This document shows positions 49,801 to 60,079 of a stretch of 64,000 nt of DNA, in pieces. How positions within the stretch are numbered: the stretch's first letter is position 1; each line of letters opens with the position of its first letter. The notes under the pieces were generated by a model. That model was given only the letters and a program-made list of their open reading frames with translations. It did not search any database and was not told the origin of the DNA. This DNA is from Aradus depressus (lineage: Eukaryota > Arthropoda > Insecta > Hemiptera > Aradidae): positions 8,618,001-8,682,000 of the forward strand of contig OY759214.1 in assembly GCA_963662175.1 (NCBI GenBank). Direction: 5' to 3'. Position numbers and translations under genes: made by a program.

Positions 49801-52681
49801 TTCCACAGTTGATCAAAATTTAACAATCCTAAATTGGAACGCGAATGGGTTGAAAGCAAAGCAACAGTCTTTCAGTAACCTCCTAACACGATACAACATA
49901 GACATAGTTTGCCTAACAGAAACACACTTCAAAGCGACAGACACATTCAGACTGACAGGATACGTGACATACAGACGAGCAGACAAACCCGAATAGCCTC
50001 TGGAGGAATAGCTGTTTGTGTGAAGAAAAAAATAAAGCATTCCCATCTACTTCTTCCTGAACTGGAGCACCTGGAGGCTGACGGGATTCAACTGACACTC
50101 ATCAACAACAGACGACTCAANNNNNNNNNNNNNNNNNNNNNNNNNNNNNNNNNNNNNNNNNNNNNNNNNNNNNNNNNNNNNNNNNNNNNNNNNNNNNNNN
50201 NNNNNNNNNNNNNNNNNNNNNNNNNNNNNNNNNNNNNNNNNNNNNNNNNNNNNNNNNNNNNNNNNNNNNNNNNNNNNNNNNNNNNNNNNNNNNNNNNNNN
50301 NNNNNNNNNNNNNNNNNNNNACTCAACATCATCTCGGGATACCAACGACCAAACATAAGAATAAAACAGACAGACCTAGAACACATTTTTACAGGAGACG
50401 CGACTGCACTTTTCGGGGACCTCAATAGCAAGCACACAATCTGGGGCTGCAGAAGAACCAATAACAATGGGGTCAGATTTTGTCGGCCACAAACAACCTC
50501 GGTGTTCAGGTCTCAGCCCCAGACGAACCAACCTTCTACCCGTCACAACACAGATATCATCCAGACATCCTAGACATCACACTTATAAAAAATTTCACAT
50601 TCCCAATATATCACGAGACACTAACAGAACTCGATTCAGACCACGTCCCCGTCCTTAACACATTCACAGCACACAAACACTACACCGAACCGCTTCCACG
50701 ACTTATAACAGGAAAAATTGATTGGAAAACTTTTCAATGGGAAATGGATCAAACTCTTGAAATTCCAATCTACTACAATCACACAGACGACATAGACTGG
50801 GCAATACAGACATTCACACAAACTGTTTACACATCTGTTCACAATGCTACATATCACCACTTCAAAGACAGACGACCACATATACATGACTCCATTCCCA
50901 CTCAAATCCTAGCACAAATTCACGAAAAAAACACGGCTCGCAAACGCTGGCAAAGAACAAGAAGTGATATAGATAAAAGAGACCTCAATCGCTTGACCCG
51001 ACGGGTGAGATGGGAGCTCGACAACCACAGAATTTGTAAGTACAGGGCTTACTTGACCGACATGACCCCGGCGATAGTAGTCTCTGGAAAGAAACCCGAC
51101 GAATTTTGAGACAAAACACATCCTTGCCCCATGACAGACGGACATCACACAGTGACGAGCGACGAAGACAAAGCGAAATCCTGGCAACACACCTCGAACA
51201 AAAGTACCGCACACACGACACTGCTAACACAGACATGAACACCACAGTGCACACATATCTATCCATACCGACACAAACTGTTGAAAATTTCATCAAGTTC
51301 ACCACTCCCTCAGAAATCACAACATTAATAACAAACTTAGCAAACAACAAGGCCCCCGGTGAGGATCTCATTCCGAACATAGTGCTGAAGAAGCTGCCAC
51401 CCAAGAGTATAGCCTTTCTAACCGGTCTGTTCAACGCATGCCTGCGATGCAGCTATTTTCCTCGAAATTGGAAAAACGCGATTGTAATCGTCTTCCATAA
51501 ACATGGTAAGCCCAAGCAAGAGCCGGACATATATAAGCTATAAGCCTTCTGAACTCGTTGTCGAAGATCTTCGAACGACTAATATTGAGAAGACTGGGTT
51601 CTCACCTGGAAAGCGCAGGAATTGTTCCAGCTCACCAGTTTGGTTTCAAACATAATCATTCATCTGTGCACCAGCTACAGAGGGTCTCGGAAAAGATTGT
51701 AAATGGTTTCGAACAGAAGACATATACAACCTCTGTCTTTTTAGATGTAGCTTCCGCGTTCGACTCGGTGTGGCATGAAGGTCTCCGCTATAAGCTGAGG
51801 AAGACATGGGCTCCACAGTACTTGGAAAAGATCGTTGATTCCTTTTTGGAGAACAGGACGTTTCAAGTGCGGGTCAACAACATCCTCAGCTCCAAGCGTA
51901 GTATTCTGGCGGGAGTGCCACAGGGAGCTATCCTCAGTCCCCTCCTCTTCAGCTTATACTGCTGCGACATCCCCGAGCCATGTAATACCACTCTAGCACT
52001 ATACGCAGACGACACACTACTTATGTGTCAACATGAAGACCTCCAGACAGCAGTTGACATGTTACAAACTTCTCTCAACCACGTCTCCAGCTGGTTCGCT
52101 CGATGGAAGTAAAACAGAAGCGAAGATTTTTGCCCTTCGCCGATTTTTTACAGAGGACCAGAGTAGACTGCGGGTTGACGGACTTCCCATTCCATGGAAC
52201 CCTAAAGATCAGGCTGTCCGGTACCTTGGTGTATTCTTAGACACACGGCTCACATGGAAACTTCACATCAACACAAAACTTACACAAGCATACACCCGTT
52301 TAAAACATCTCTATCCACTCATTAACCGCAACACACACCTCAAACACTCTTGCACACTGCTCCTGTACAAAGCGTTACTTCTCCCATTGTTAACATACGC
52401 CTGTCCAATATGGCATGGCGCCAGTCCTTCACTCACAACTCGACTACAAACATTTCAGAACAAAATTCTTCGTGTCTCTGAATGCACCATGGTTTATCCG
52501 AAACAGCCAACTCCATGAGGAACTGGGAGTTCCTCGGGTCGCAGCCTATTTAAGGTCCTTAGTAGATAACAACCACGGAAGACTAGGCCTGTGTTCTGGA
52601 GCAGCCCACTACAATCTTGGCCAGCCTACTCTCCACAGAAGGCTCAAACCAAGATTATACCAAGACATTATTATTAATTAA
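49787..52681 (+). pseudogene. Jockey ORF2 (APE endonuclease and RT), broken
   Basis: Endonuclease start: LTILNWNANGLKAKQQSF, CLTETHF; frameshift at about 49995; N gap; LDSDHVPVLN near 50633-50660. RT: ITTLITNLANNKAPGEDLIP, FGFKHNHSSVHQLQRVSEK, FLDVASAFDSVWHEGL, AGVPQGAILSPLLFSLY, ALYADDTLLM (catalytic YADD at 52002-52013), YLGVFLDTRLTWKLHI. Further frameshifts near 51108, 51543, 52110 and 52515. Same clade as 27111-29910 but clearly diverged. Confidence 0.88.
50121..50320. other. assembly gap (200 N)
   Basis: Exactly 200 unknown bases, probably a placeholder of arbitrary length, inside the LINE endonuclease. Confidence 0.98.
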
Positions 52682-52756
52682 TTTCATTTTATATTTTCCA
52701 TTTTATACTTTGTGTGAAGAACCAAGATGTTCTGGTTCAAATAAAGTGTGTTGTTG

Positions 52757-53155
52757 TTTGAATTGAGCCCCTTCCCCGGAACTCCCCCCTCCCCTCAGCC
52801 GATATCGCTGAAATTGGACTGGTTATGTCCTCAGTGGATTTTAATTTTAAATACGAAATTAGAGGTTGATACATTCATTACATAGCCAGTTATTGGGATT
52901 TTTGAATTGAGCCCCCTCCCCTCAGCAGATATCGCTGTTTGACTGGTTATGTCCTCAGTTGATTTTAATTTTAAATACGAAATTTGATGTTGATACATTC
53001 ATTACATAGCCAGTTATTGGGATTTTTGAATTGAGCCCCCTCCCCTCAGCCGATATCGCTGTTTGACTGGTTATGTCCTCAGTTGATTTTAATTTTAAAT
53101 ACGAAATTAGAAGTTGATACATTCATTACATCGACAGTTATTGCGAATTTTGAAT
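52757..53155. repeat. 124-bp satellite, three units, first copy 144 bp
   Basis: Units start TTTGAATTGAGCCCC at 52757, 52902 and 53026 and share GATATCGCTGTTTGACTGG and GTTGATACATTCATTACAT. Another partial unit lies left of the LINE at 48238-48258. Inverted relative to the repeats at 34.4 and 35.3 kb. Confidence 0.88.
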
Positions 53156-53202
53156 TGGGGGGCTCTTATCTTCCAGTTCTCTTCGACCGACCTTCATAAC
53201 CT

Positions 53203-53791
53203 TCTATATAATAAAGCTGAAACGGGGTTTGTTTGAGGGTTTGTTCCAGCACCAACCAACCACTGAACGGATCTTTATGATACTCCACATGTAGCATCCT
53301 TTTGACCCCGATTTAATAATAGGCTATGTGGCGTCCCAAAATTTTGAACGGGAGGGGGGTTGTAAGGGGGGCCTAAGCATAAAAATTGCTCTAGCGGATC
53401 AACGGATGGACGGATTATCATGAAATTTCACACGTAGTATTCCCAGCTGTTCCGAGCACTTACTAGCTGAGATGGTACGCCATTGCAAGGCCGATACTAG
53501 CTGTGGTGACGAGCGTTCTTAAGTACGTACTGGATAGGATGTCTAGCAATGCTAAGTATTTACTAGCTGTGGTTTCCGTCGTTGAAAGGCGCATACTAGC
53601 TGTGGTGCCCAGTGGTCCCAAATACTCACTAGCTGGGGTGTCTGCCGTTGAAGGACTATAAGCCTTATTCCATTTGAATAATTAAAAATTATAACATCAT
53701 GAATGTACTGTCGAAGCATTGAATAGGATTCGAACGAGAGATATTAGGAGAAAAGTCAAAGTTCCCGGGCAACGCCGGGTATTACTGCTAG
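53203..53791 (+). mobile_element. non-autonomous Helitron, 589 bp
   Basis: Starts TCTATATAATAAAGCTGAAA and ends with a GC hairpin (CCCGGGCAACGCCGGG) followed by ATTACTGCTAG, then T: the TC...CTRR structure of Helitrons with the subterminal hairpin. The start recurs at 63489. The middle has degenerate tandem units around TACTAGCTGTGGTG. No Rep/helicase. Confidence 0.85.
53460..53640. repeat. degenerate tandem repeat inside the Helitron
   Basis: ACTAGCTG(T/A)G(G/A)T recurs at about 53461, 53494, 53567, 53598 and 53629, spaced about 31-73 bp. Confidence 0.7.
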
Positions 53792-55325
53792 TATATAATA
53801 TATTTATATTTTTTGTGATTCAAATACATATATTACTTCTTCTTATTTCGAAACGAAAAACACTAATTATTTTCTGACCTGTAGCTAGCGATGAAGTATA
53901 ACATTTTTTCCTTTCCGAAATTCGATTTTTTTTTTTTTTCTAAAATCGTTTCTTTCTGATAGAGCTATGGAGTGTACGGGGCTTTTGAAAATTATGGTAG
54001 GCCTAAATATAACTCAGTTGTTTATTTATTTAGATAGGTTTATTTATTTAGATAGGTACATACATGTTTCTATGTTTCTACTTGAACATAACCAAGGGAA
54101 TATTACATTTTTTTTATTGTCCTATTTATTTGCACAATAAAGAAAAATAATTAACGAACTTATTTTTTGTTTAGGAACAAACGTTGTTTGATGTAGTTCC
54201 TCGTTCTTTCTTCAAACGAAAGACGATTTCTTCCTTTAATTTTCGAAGAGTGACGATAACTATTGTCGCCCTTCGCACTCATGACACCAAATTTAATTCA
54301 CAAATCACTTAAATTCACAATTCACCATGATTTCAAACTGTAAGATGTGTTCGAAGACAACATATGAATTAGTACGAACATAAAACGGGGCGAACCTACA
54401 GATGTAAACAAAGCCGCTAGAGAAAAGGGATTACTGTTGCTTTCAAATCAAAACAATCCTTCCCCCACCATTCATCTCGAACCTCCCGGACCCCCTGTAC
54501 ATATTTCGTATTTTTCTATTTCCGTTTCATCTATTCATCCGATTTTGAATCTAAAAAATAATTTGAACTCATTGAACTGTCTACTTTCGGCACCGTACCT
54601 GTACATTTTTTAAAAAAATGAAAAGATAACATGTAAAACAAATAAATAAAAAATTATATTAGGAATTTACAATTTAACATAAGAAAACGGAGTGTCATAT
54701 CAATTCTACATTAATTTGGAGTATAAAGGAAAAAAAAATTTAAAAAGTTAAGCCGTTTAGTCAAAATACCTTTAATATTTTTGCTGTTATAGTGGTGCTA
54801 TCTGTTGAAATAAATTCATAATAAAAAACGGGACATTTAACCTTAAGTTGTGATGAACTAAATAGAAGTGAATTGACGGTGAAATTGATCCGCAAATAAG
54901 GTACTGTTGTTTGTTTATATGTACAGGATATATGCCCAGAAATATATAACTTAAATTTAAAAAAATGGCCAAAATATAAAACAAAAACAAAAGATTGAAT
55001 TAGTGTTAAGAATTTAGTTTTTAAGATTTTTCTTTTGATTTTTGTTTGTTTCAATGTTTATTTTTTTAATTTTATAATGTAGATTTAAGAAAATAAACCC
55101 AATATTTGTTCTCGTAAATTCTATTCTATTCATTTTCCCTGTTGGCCCAGTAAGGTAATTTGAAAACCTTTGGATTAGATTTAAATATATTTGAAAAATT
55201 TAAAAAAACAAGTCATTTCTTTAGAAATCCAAATAAAAAGTTTGTTAATTGAAATTTTTTTTTAAATTTACAATAATTTTTTCTTTGTAAAAATATAAAA
55301 GTGAAGAAAAGAATATATTATATGT
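53792..55325. other. AT-rich intergenic DNA
   Basis: Besides the short minus-strand ORF at 54160-54282, there is a small (TTTATTTAGATAGG) duplication near 54020-54055. The minus-strand frames at 54761-55054 are composition-driven. Confidence 0.45.
54160..54282 (-). CDS. short basic ORF, 40 aa, unrecognised
   Basis: MSAKGDNSYRHSSKIKGRNR and 20 more charged residues to a TAA. The DNA upstream to about 54480 is less AT-rich than its surroundings and could be a 5' UTR or promoter. It might be a first exon or a transposon remnant. No family recognised. Confidence 0.2.
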   Translation of the reverse strand: MSAKGDNSYRHSSKIKGRNRLSFEERTRNYIKQRLFLNKK

Positions 55326-55551
55326 GATGTGGCCATTACAGGTATTTTTTTCTTATACCTACCACGCTTACAGATCACTCTCTCTCCCCCTCCCCCTCCT
55401 CAAAATTATGAAATACTAGCATGACTGGGTATAAGAATGTCCCTCTTAGGATTATGCCAATAATGCCAGTATCAAATAATTTTGATAAAGGGGAGAGAGA
55501 CAGTGATCTGTAAACGTGGTTGGTATAAGAAAGTACTCTAATGGTCATATC
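55326..55551. mobile_element. MITE 'GATGTGACCAT', 226 bp
   Basis: GATGTGGCCATTACAGG and CTTATACCTACCACGCTTAC at the left; GATCTGTAAACGTGGTTGG, TATAAGA and a diverged inverted end at the right. Best complete member of the family besides 35999-36227. Confidence 0.8.
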
Positions 55552-55999
55552 AGATATTTTTCTACTAATAATATAATCCTGTATTATTTATTATTCATCA
55601 TTATTTTCCATTTATTCCAATCAATTCTTATTAGACGGCCTCATACTGGGCCTCTCTTAACAAGTGTTTGTATGCCAACCAAGCATTCGTTACAGGAGAT
55701 CTCCCCGCTCTTCTTCGCCTCATCAATTTTTTTGTGCTCCCGATGAAAAACTGTTTACAAATGCATCTCTAAATCACCTACTGACACTTCATATTTTTTG
55801 GCCAGCTCTTCGATAACTATTTTCTTTTTTGTGCAATTTTTATAATAGCGACTAGACACATCTCACAAACAAGCTGCTGAGTGAAAATCTTCAATTAAAA
55901 ATAACACTTTCTACGCAGGCCAAATATTGATAATAAAAAACAGAAACAAAAAAATAAAAAACAAGGAGCGTTCTCCTGGGCTGACAGAGAAAAACTGGA

Positions 56000-56186
56000 G
56001 ACAATGTCTGCCAAATCTTAGGCCTTGTAGACACTTCTATACAAAGTCGAGGGATTTTGTATCTAGACAATCTTAGGCCTTGTACACACTTCTATACAAA
56101 GTCGAGGGATTTTGTATCTAGACTATGTCTGCCAAATCTTAGGCCTTGTAGACACTTGTATACAAAGTCGAGGGATTTTGTATCTA
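56000..56186. repeat. 66-bp satellite, left block (3 units)
   Basis: Units GACAATGTCTGCCAAATCTT... at 56000-56065, 56066-56120 (55 bp, deleted inside) and 56121-56186. The fourth unit is at 57581-57646, across the LINE. Confidence 0.92.
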
Positions 56187-56194
56187 GACAATAT

Positions 56195-57578
56195 CTATCA
56201 CAATGTCATTGCGCCGAGTGAGCTCGAGATTCTTCGGTGGGTTCTCTTCTGCCTATCTCCCGGAGCCGGGGGCAGCCACCGCTGCGCCTGTTGGCTGTCG
56301 GCGGGGCCCCCGGCACCGGGTTAGAAGGCTTTCTTAATTTTTCGCCAGGAGAAGACGAACCGACCAAAGGCCGGGTAGCCAGCCTCCGTCATCAGTCCCA
56401 GGTACGATCCTGTCCGGCGAATCAGCGCCGCCCTGGGCCCGTCGTATAGCGGGCATTCAAGGACTACGTGTTCCGCAGTCTCGACACCGCCACACGAGCA
56501 GGGAGGGCTGTTCTTCCTCTTAAAGAAGAAGAGCTTGGCGCTGAAGTCGCCGTGACCTGATAGCACCTGTGACATCCAGTGGTCTGGTTGTATCCATGGA
56601 GAGTCAAGGCGCGTCCGGACGCTCGAGAAATAGGCGAAGGTGGTTCGGCCATCAGGCTTGATGCAAGGCCACGTCCGTGTCTGCTTCCAGTGGTAAGCCG
56701 CGTCTGCAGAAGTACGAGGCGACGGCTCCATCCAAGACTAGGTCTATGGGAGGAGCCCCCGCCAACACCTGCAGCGCAGCCGTGGAAACTGTACGGTAGG
56801 CCTTGGTAACCCTGAGGAGGGCCGCTCTTTGAGCTTCTAATAGCAACGTACGCTGTCGTTTGGTGGGGAGATGCCACCATCCGGCAGCGGCGTATCTTGC
56901 TACGGCCTCGAAGACCCCGATGTAAATAGTTTTACACGCTGAGTACCCGAGGCCCCACGTCGCTCGGGCTAGGTAGCTCAGAGCGTTAAAGGTAGCTGTT
57001 GTCTTATCCTTGATGGCAACTGCGTGGGGCGTGACGTTGAATCCCGGCCCAATCCCCACACCTAGGTACGTGACCACGGCCGGAAACTCAACGCGTCGGC
57101 CGTGTACTGCAAGAACCAGTGGGTGGCGGGCGTCAGTTTTTCCTCTCATCAGCATGGCCGCTGTCTTGCTGGGAGAGAGGGTTAACTTGTTCAGTCGGCA
57201 CCATGTGTCCGTAGCGTCAATCGCGGCTTGGGCTCGGGCGGTTAAAGTAGCTCGACTGTCAGCGTGCACCGTGACCACTAGGTCGTCGACATAGGCAATT
57301 GCCTTGAGTTCACGAGTCTCGAGGTCACGAAGCAGTCCATCAAAGAGGATGTTCCAGAGTGTTGGTCAGAGGACCGAGCCCTGGGGACACCCCCTGGTGA
57401 CGTTCGCTGTAGTGCTGGTGAATTGCTGCCTCACCGCCGCAGAGCGCTCGCTGAGGAAGCTGGAGATGAGCCCGAATAGGTTCCTGGGAATTCCCACAGA
57501 CCGTAATCGCAAGAGAATGGCAGGCCACCAGGCGCAGTCGAAGGCCGCGGCTATGTCGAAGAAGATACAGAGAGAGTC
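56195..57578 (-). mobile_element. R1-type LINE, 5'-truncated, inside the satellite
   Basis: GC-rich block between satellite units. It keeps RT from the FFDIAAAFDCAWW block to the C-terminal zinc motif. Its GC content contrasts strongly with the host DNA. Confidence 0.85.
56321..57575 (-). pseudogene. R1-clade RT, C-terminal two thirds
   Basis: Minus strand: IFFDIAAAFDCAWWPAILLR, GCPQGSVL with a stop (TGA near 57363), PTLWNILFDGLL, AIAYVDDLVVTVHADSRATL (catalytic YVDD near 57285), WCRLNKLTLSPSKTAAMLM, VTYLGVGIGPGFNV. After a frameshift near 56700 the C-terminal CSCGGVETAEHVVLECPLY zinc-type motif follows, stop at 56321. Motifs such as GCPQGS.L.P.LWN and KT..M fit the R1 clade, many of whose members are target-specific. 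Endonuclease missing. Confidence 0.82.
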
Positions 57579-57580
57579 TA

Positions 57581-57646
57581 GACAATGTCTGCCAAATCTT
57601 AGGCCTTGTACACACTTGTATACAAAGTCGAGGGATTTTGTATCTA
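57581..57646. repeat. 66-bp satellite, right unit
   Basis: One full unit, same phase as the left block, immediately after the LINE's truncated 5' end. Confidence 0.92.
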
Positions 57647-57762
57647 GACAATGTATGAAATAGCTACATGGGTCCCCGAAGACACCCAGTGCTTCAGATA
57701 TCTCTGAGTGACCTAGGTCCTACACATGCCATGCGGTGGGATATTTCAACAGCTCTGGTGGG

Positions 57763-57923
57763 CTATCATTACATAATATGTGTGACTATCATTACATAAT
57801 ACGTGTGACTATCATTACATTATATGTGTGACTATCATTACATAATATGTGTGACTGTCATTACATAATATGTATAACTATCATTACATAATATGTGTTA
57901 CTATCATTACATAATATGTTTTA
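57763..57923. repeat. 23-bp minisatellite, 7 copies, with inverted flanks
   Basis: CTATCATTACATAATATGTGTGA-type units at exact 23-bp spacing. The left border GTGGGCTATCATTACAT is inverted just after the array (ATGTAATGATAGCCCAC to about 57949), so the whole block may be a MITE with an expanded core. Confidence 0.88.
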
Positions 57924-57949
57924 CATAAAATGTAATGATAGCCCACGTA

Positions 57950-58304
57950 TTTTGATGAAACACGATGAACCAACATTAAAGTGGTACATATTCAGAAAAT
58001 ATATCATATATTCTTTCCAAGATTATTTTCTCAGGAACGTCACAGAAAATAGTTTTATCACCTCTTACGGTCGCCTTTCATTACATATGGTTAAAGCGGA
58101 TGTGCCAACATTGCCAAATTGAAGTGTTTTCAGGAAATATACGGGAATTCGTGCCACAAGGTCGACCTACATCGTAAATTCCTTCCAGGATTATATAAGC
58201 ACGATGCAATCAGAAAATATTTCTCATCTTTACTTATGGTAGCTTATTATGAAATATGGTTGAACCCAAAGTCGCAACATTGTCGCGAAAATATAAGAGA
58301 ATTC
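57950..58304. repeat. two related segments flanking the SINE target
   Basis: The words GCCACAAGGTCGACCTACAT / CACAAGATCCACCTAGATCG, ATCGTAAATTCCTTC, and CAACATTG(C/T)C recur at about 58100-58190 and again at 58260-58695 across the SINE, a direct repeat of about 175 bp. Short open frames here are not convincing genes. Confidence 0.5.
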
Positions 58305-58314
58305 GGGCCACAAG

Positions 58315-58659
58315 GTTAGGTTAGGTTTTATGACTCATGCCCGGGCTTTAACAACGAGGTCATATCGCCTACTACCAGAGCGCTCTTTCGTCACTCTGGT
58401 GGAAATGAGCCCGACTCTACTGTGGGAGTCCTAAATTTTGCCTACCCTAAATTTTTATTCATCTAAGTTAGGGGTCTTTAACGAGTACCTGACATCGTAC
58501 AGGCTCGGGACCATCGCTTAACGTCCCATCCGAAGGACGGCGTGCATAAGTTTATTTTACCTCCCAGATAAAATAAACTAAGGGCCTCGGTCGGGTTACG
58601 AACCCACGACCTTGAGCTCAGAAGTCAAGCACGCATACCGCTGAGCTACCGGCGCCCCT
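58315..58659 (-). mobile_element. full-length tRNA-derived SINE with 10-bp TSD
   Basis: Bracketed by GGGCCACAAG (58305-58314 and 58660-58669). On the minus strand it has the A box GGTAGCTCAGCGGTATGCG, B box GGGTTCGTAACCC, body, and a 3' end reading AACCTAACCTAACC. Best reference copy; other copies at 9.8, 10.7, 16.8, 17.3, 24.1, 24.8, 30.7 and 31.7 kb. Confidence 0.92.
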
Positions 58660-58966
58660 GGGCCACAAGATCCACCTAGATCGTAAATTCCTTCACCTTA
58701 TTCATATCTTTATTTATATGTCTTCTGAAAGTCTCTTTGAAGTAGACAATTTTTAATTTATTTTCCTTAAATGAACTCGGGGATATGTCCATAAAACGCC
58801 TGGTTAGCTCTCTGCCTATGTTTGTCATTTGATAAACCGTTTGAATTCAATGTTTTTTTTTTTTTTTAAATTCTTATTTTTGAATATTTACAATCGGTAT
58901 AAACCATGAGTAAATATGATGAATTACAAAACATTAAAATATACGTTAAAAGAAAGAGATATGTAT

Positions 58967-59878
58967 TGTGACGTGTAGAATGGGGGGGTCACAAAGAATA
59001 AAAGAAATTGTTATTCTTTATAAAAATAGTAGGAAAAAAAATAGTAAGTACAAATAAATAAAAAAAGTAGGTACATCTTGGCAAAAGATATTAAAAGTAA
59101 GAAAAAAGGAAATATGATGAATTGTAAAAGAAAAGACTAACCTGATGACATGGGGTGGGGGAAAAGATGGCGAGAAGTGTAGAAGGAGCCGACTCGTGGT
59201 AGTAGAGTTTTGGAGCATCTTGGAGGAGGTGTAGTCTGTTTTTGGAGGAACTTGGAGGAGGTGTCGGGTGTTTTTTGAAGAGTGTAGAAGTAGCGTAGAA
59301 GATGGAAAATAGCACATTTATATGAAGGATTGTCGTAGAAGAAGAATAAAGAAAAGTCCCGAGAAGGTTAAATTTTGTATATGGACGGAAGAAAAGACTG
59401 AGAAGAAAGTTACCAAGAAGGAGGGATACAACAGAGGATATAGGATGCCGTGAGTTGCCAGAATTTTTGTCATCCATATTTATAACCATATAGTTTGGTG
59501 TCATTTGCCAAGAGTACATTTTTTTTTCTGTCTAAATTTACTCATAAGAGGTTTATTTCATGTATTGTCAAAAAATTATAATAGTTCACTAACCCAGTAA
59601 CCTTTTTTTTTTATACCATTTACAAAAAGAAATTAAAATATACAAATTATAAAACATTATAATTTAAAATTGTAGTTATTTTTTCCTTTATTTTCACATA
59701 AACACTCTAAATAAGAAAAGAATGCCACCCCTGTTTTTTTTGTTAGATTTATAAATTAAAGTAGGAAATTAAAAAATTCTAAGAACAATTAGTTGTTTCA
59801 TTGGCGCCCAACGTGGGGCATTTGCTAAAAAAAAAAAAATGAACAGATAATCAATTCATAGAATAATTAGTTGTTTCA
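58967..59878 (+). repeat. 5' LTR of element 2 (912 bp)
   Basis: TGTGACGTGTAG start, ...TTGTTTCA end. It carries near its end a full extra PBS (59802-59819), normally found only outside an LTR. Minus-strand frames inside recur in the 3' LTR and are not genes. Confidence 0.9.
59802..59819 (+). repeat. PBS copy captured inside the LTR
   Basis: TGGCGCCCAACGTGGGGC preceded by AGTTGTTTCAT, the same context as the real PBS 78 bp downstream. Present also in the 3' LTR at 63327-63344. Confidence 0.9.
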
Positions 59879-59879
59879 T

Positions 59880-59897
59880 TGGCGCCCAACGTGGGGC
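59880..59897 (+). promoter_or_regulatory. primer-binding site, tRNA-Lys1,2 type
   Basis: TGGCGCCCAACGTGGGGC, one base after the LTR end. It matches the known tRNA-Lys1,2 PBS of retroviruses. A third, altered copy (TGGCGCCCAACGTTTTGGC) follows at 59938-59956. Confidence 0.93.
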
Positions 59898-60079
59898 AAT
59901 TTAAAATATAAATTCAAAGAACAATTAGTTGTTTCATTGGCGCCCAACGTTTTGGCAATAAAAATGATGGAATAGAGAAAAAAAAAAAATTTTTGAGTTG
60001 TCCAAGTTTATAGTTTAGAAATTGCTGTAATATATTTTATGTATTATATTTATTATAGAGGATAGATTTGTGAAGCAAG

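Larger units (their letters stand above)
48259..52756 (+). mobile_element. Jockey LINE, nearly full length, 14-bp TSD
   Basis: 4.5 kb between exact 14-bp duplications. Order: about 180-bp 5' UTR, ORF1, ORF2 overlapping its end (ATG at 49787, ORF1 stop at 49800), 3' UTR ending in AATAAAGTGTGTTGTTG. Both ORFs are frameshifted. A 200-base N gap at 50121-50320 hides part of the endonuclease. The target lies in a 124-bp satellite whose other units follow the element. Confidence 0.92.

Noticed and set aside
50088..50467. ORFs spanning the N gap
   Set aside because: The reading frame passes only through unknown bases.
59018..59519. Minus-strand ORFs of 99 and 142 aa, repeated at 62540-63041
   Set aside because: They lie inside the LTRs of element 2, antisense, and are Ser/Pro/Leu-rich by composition.
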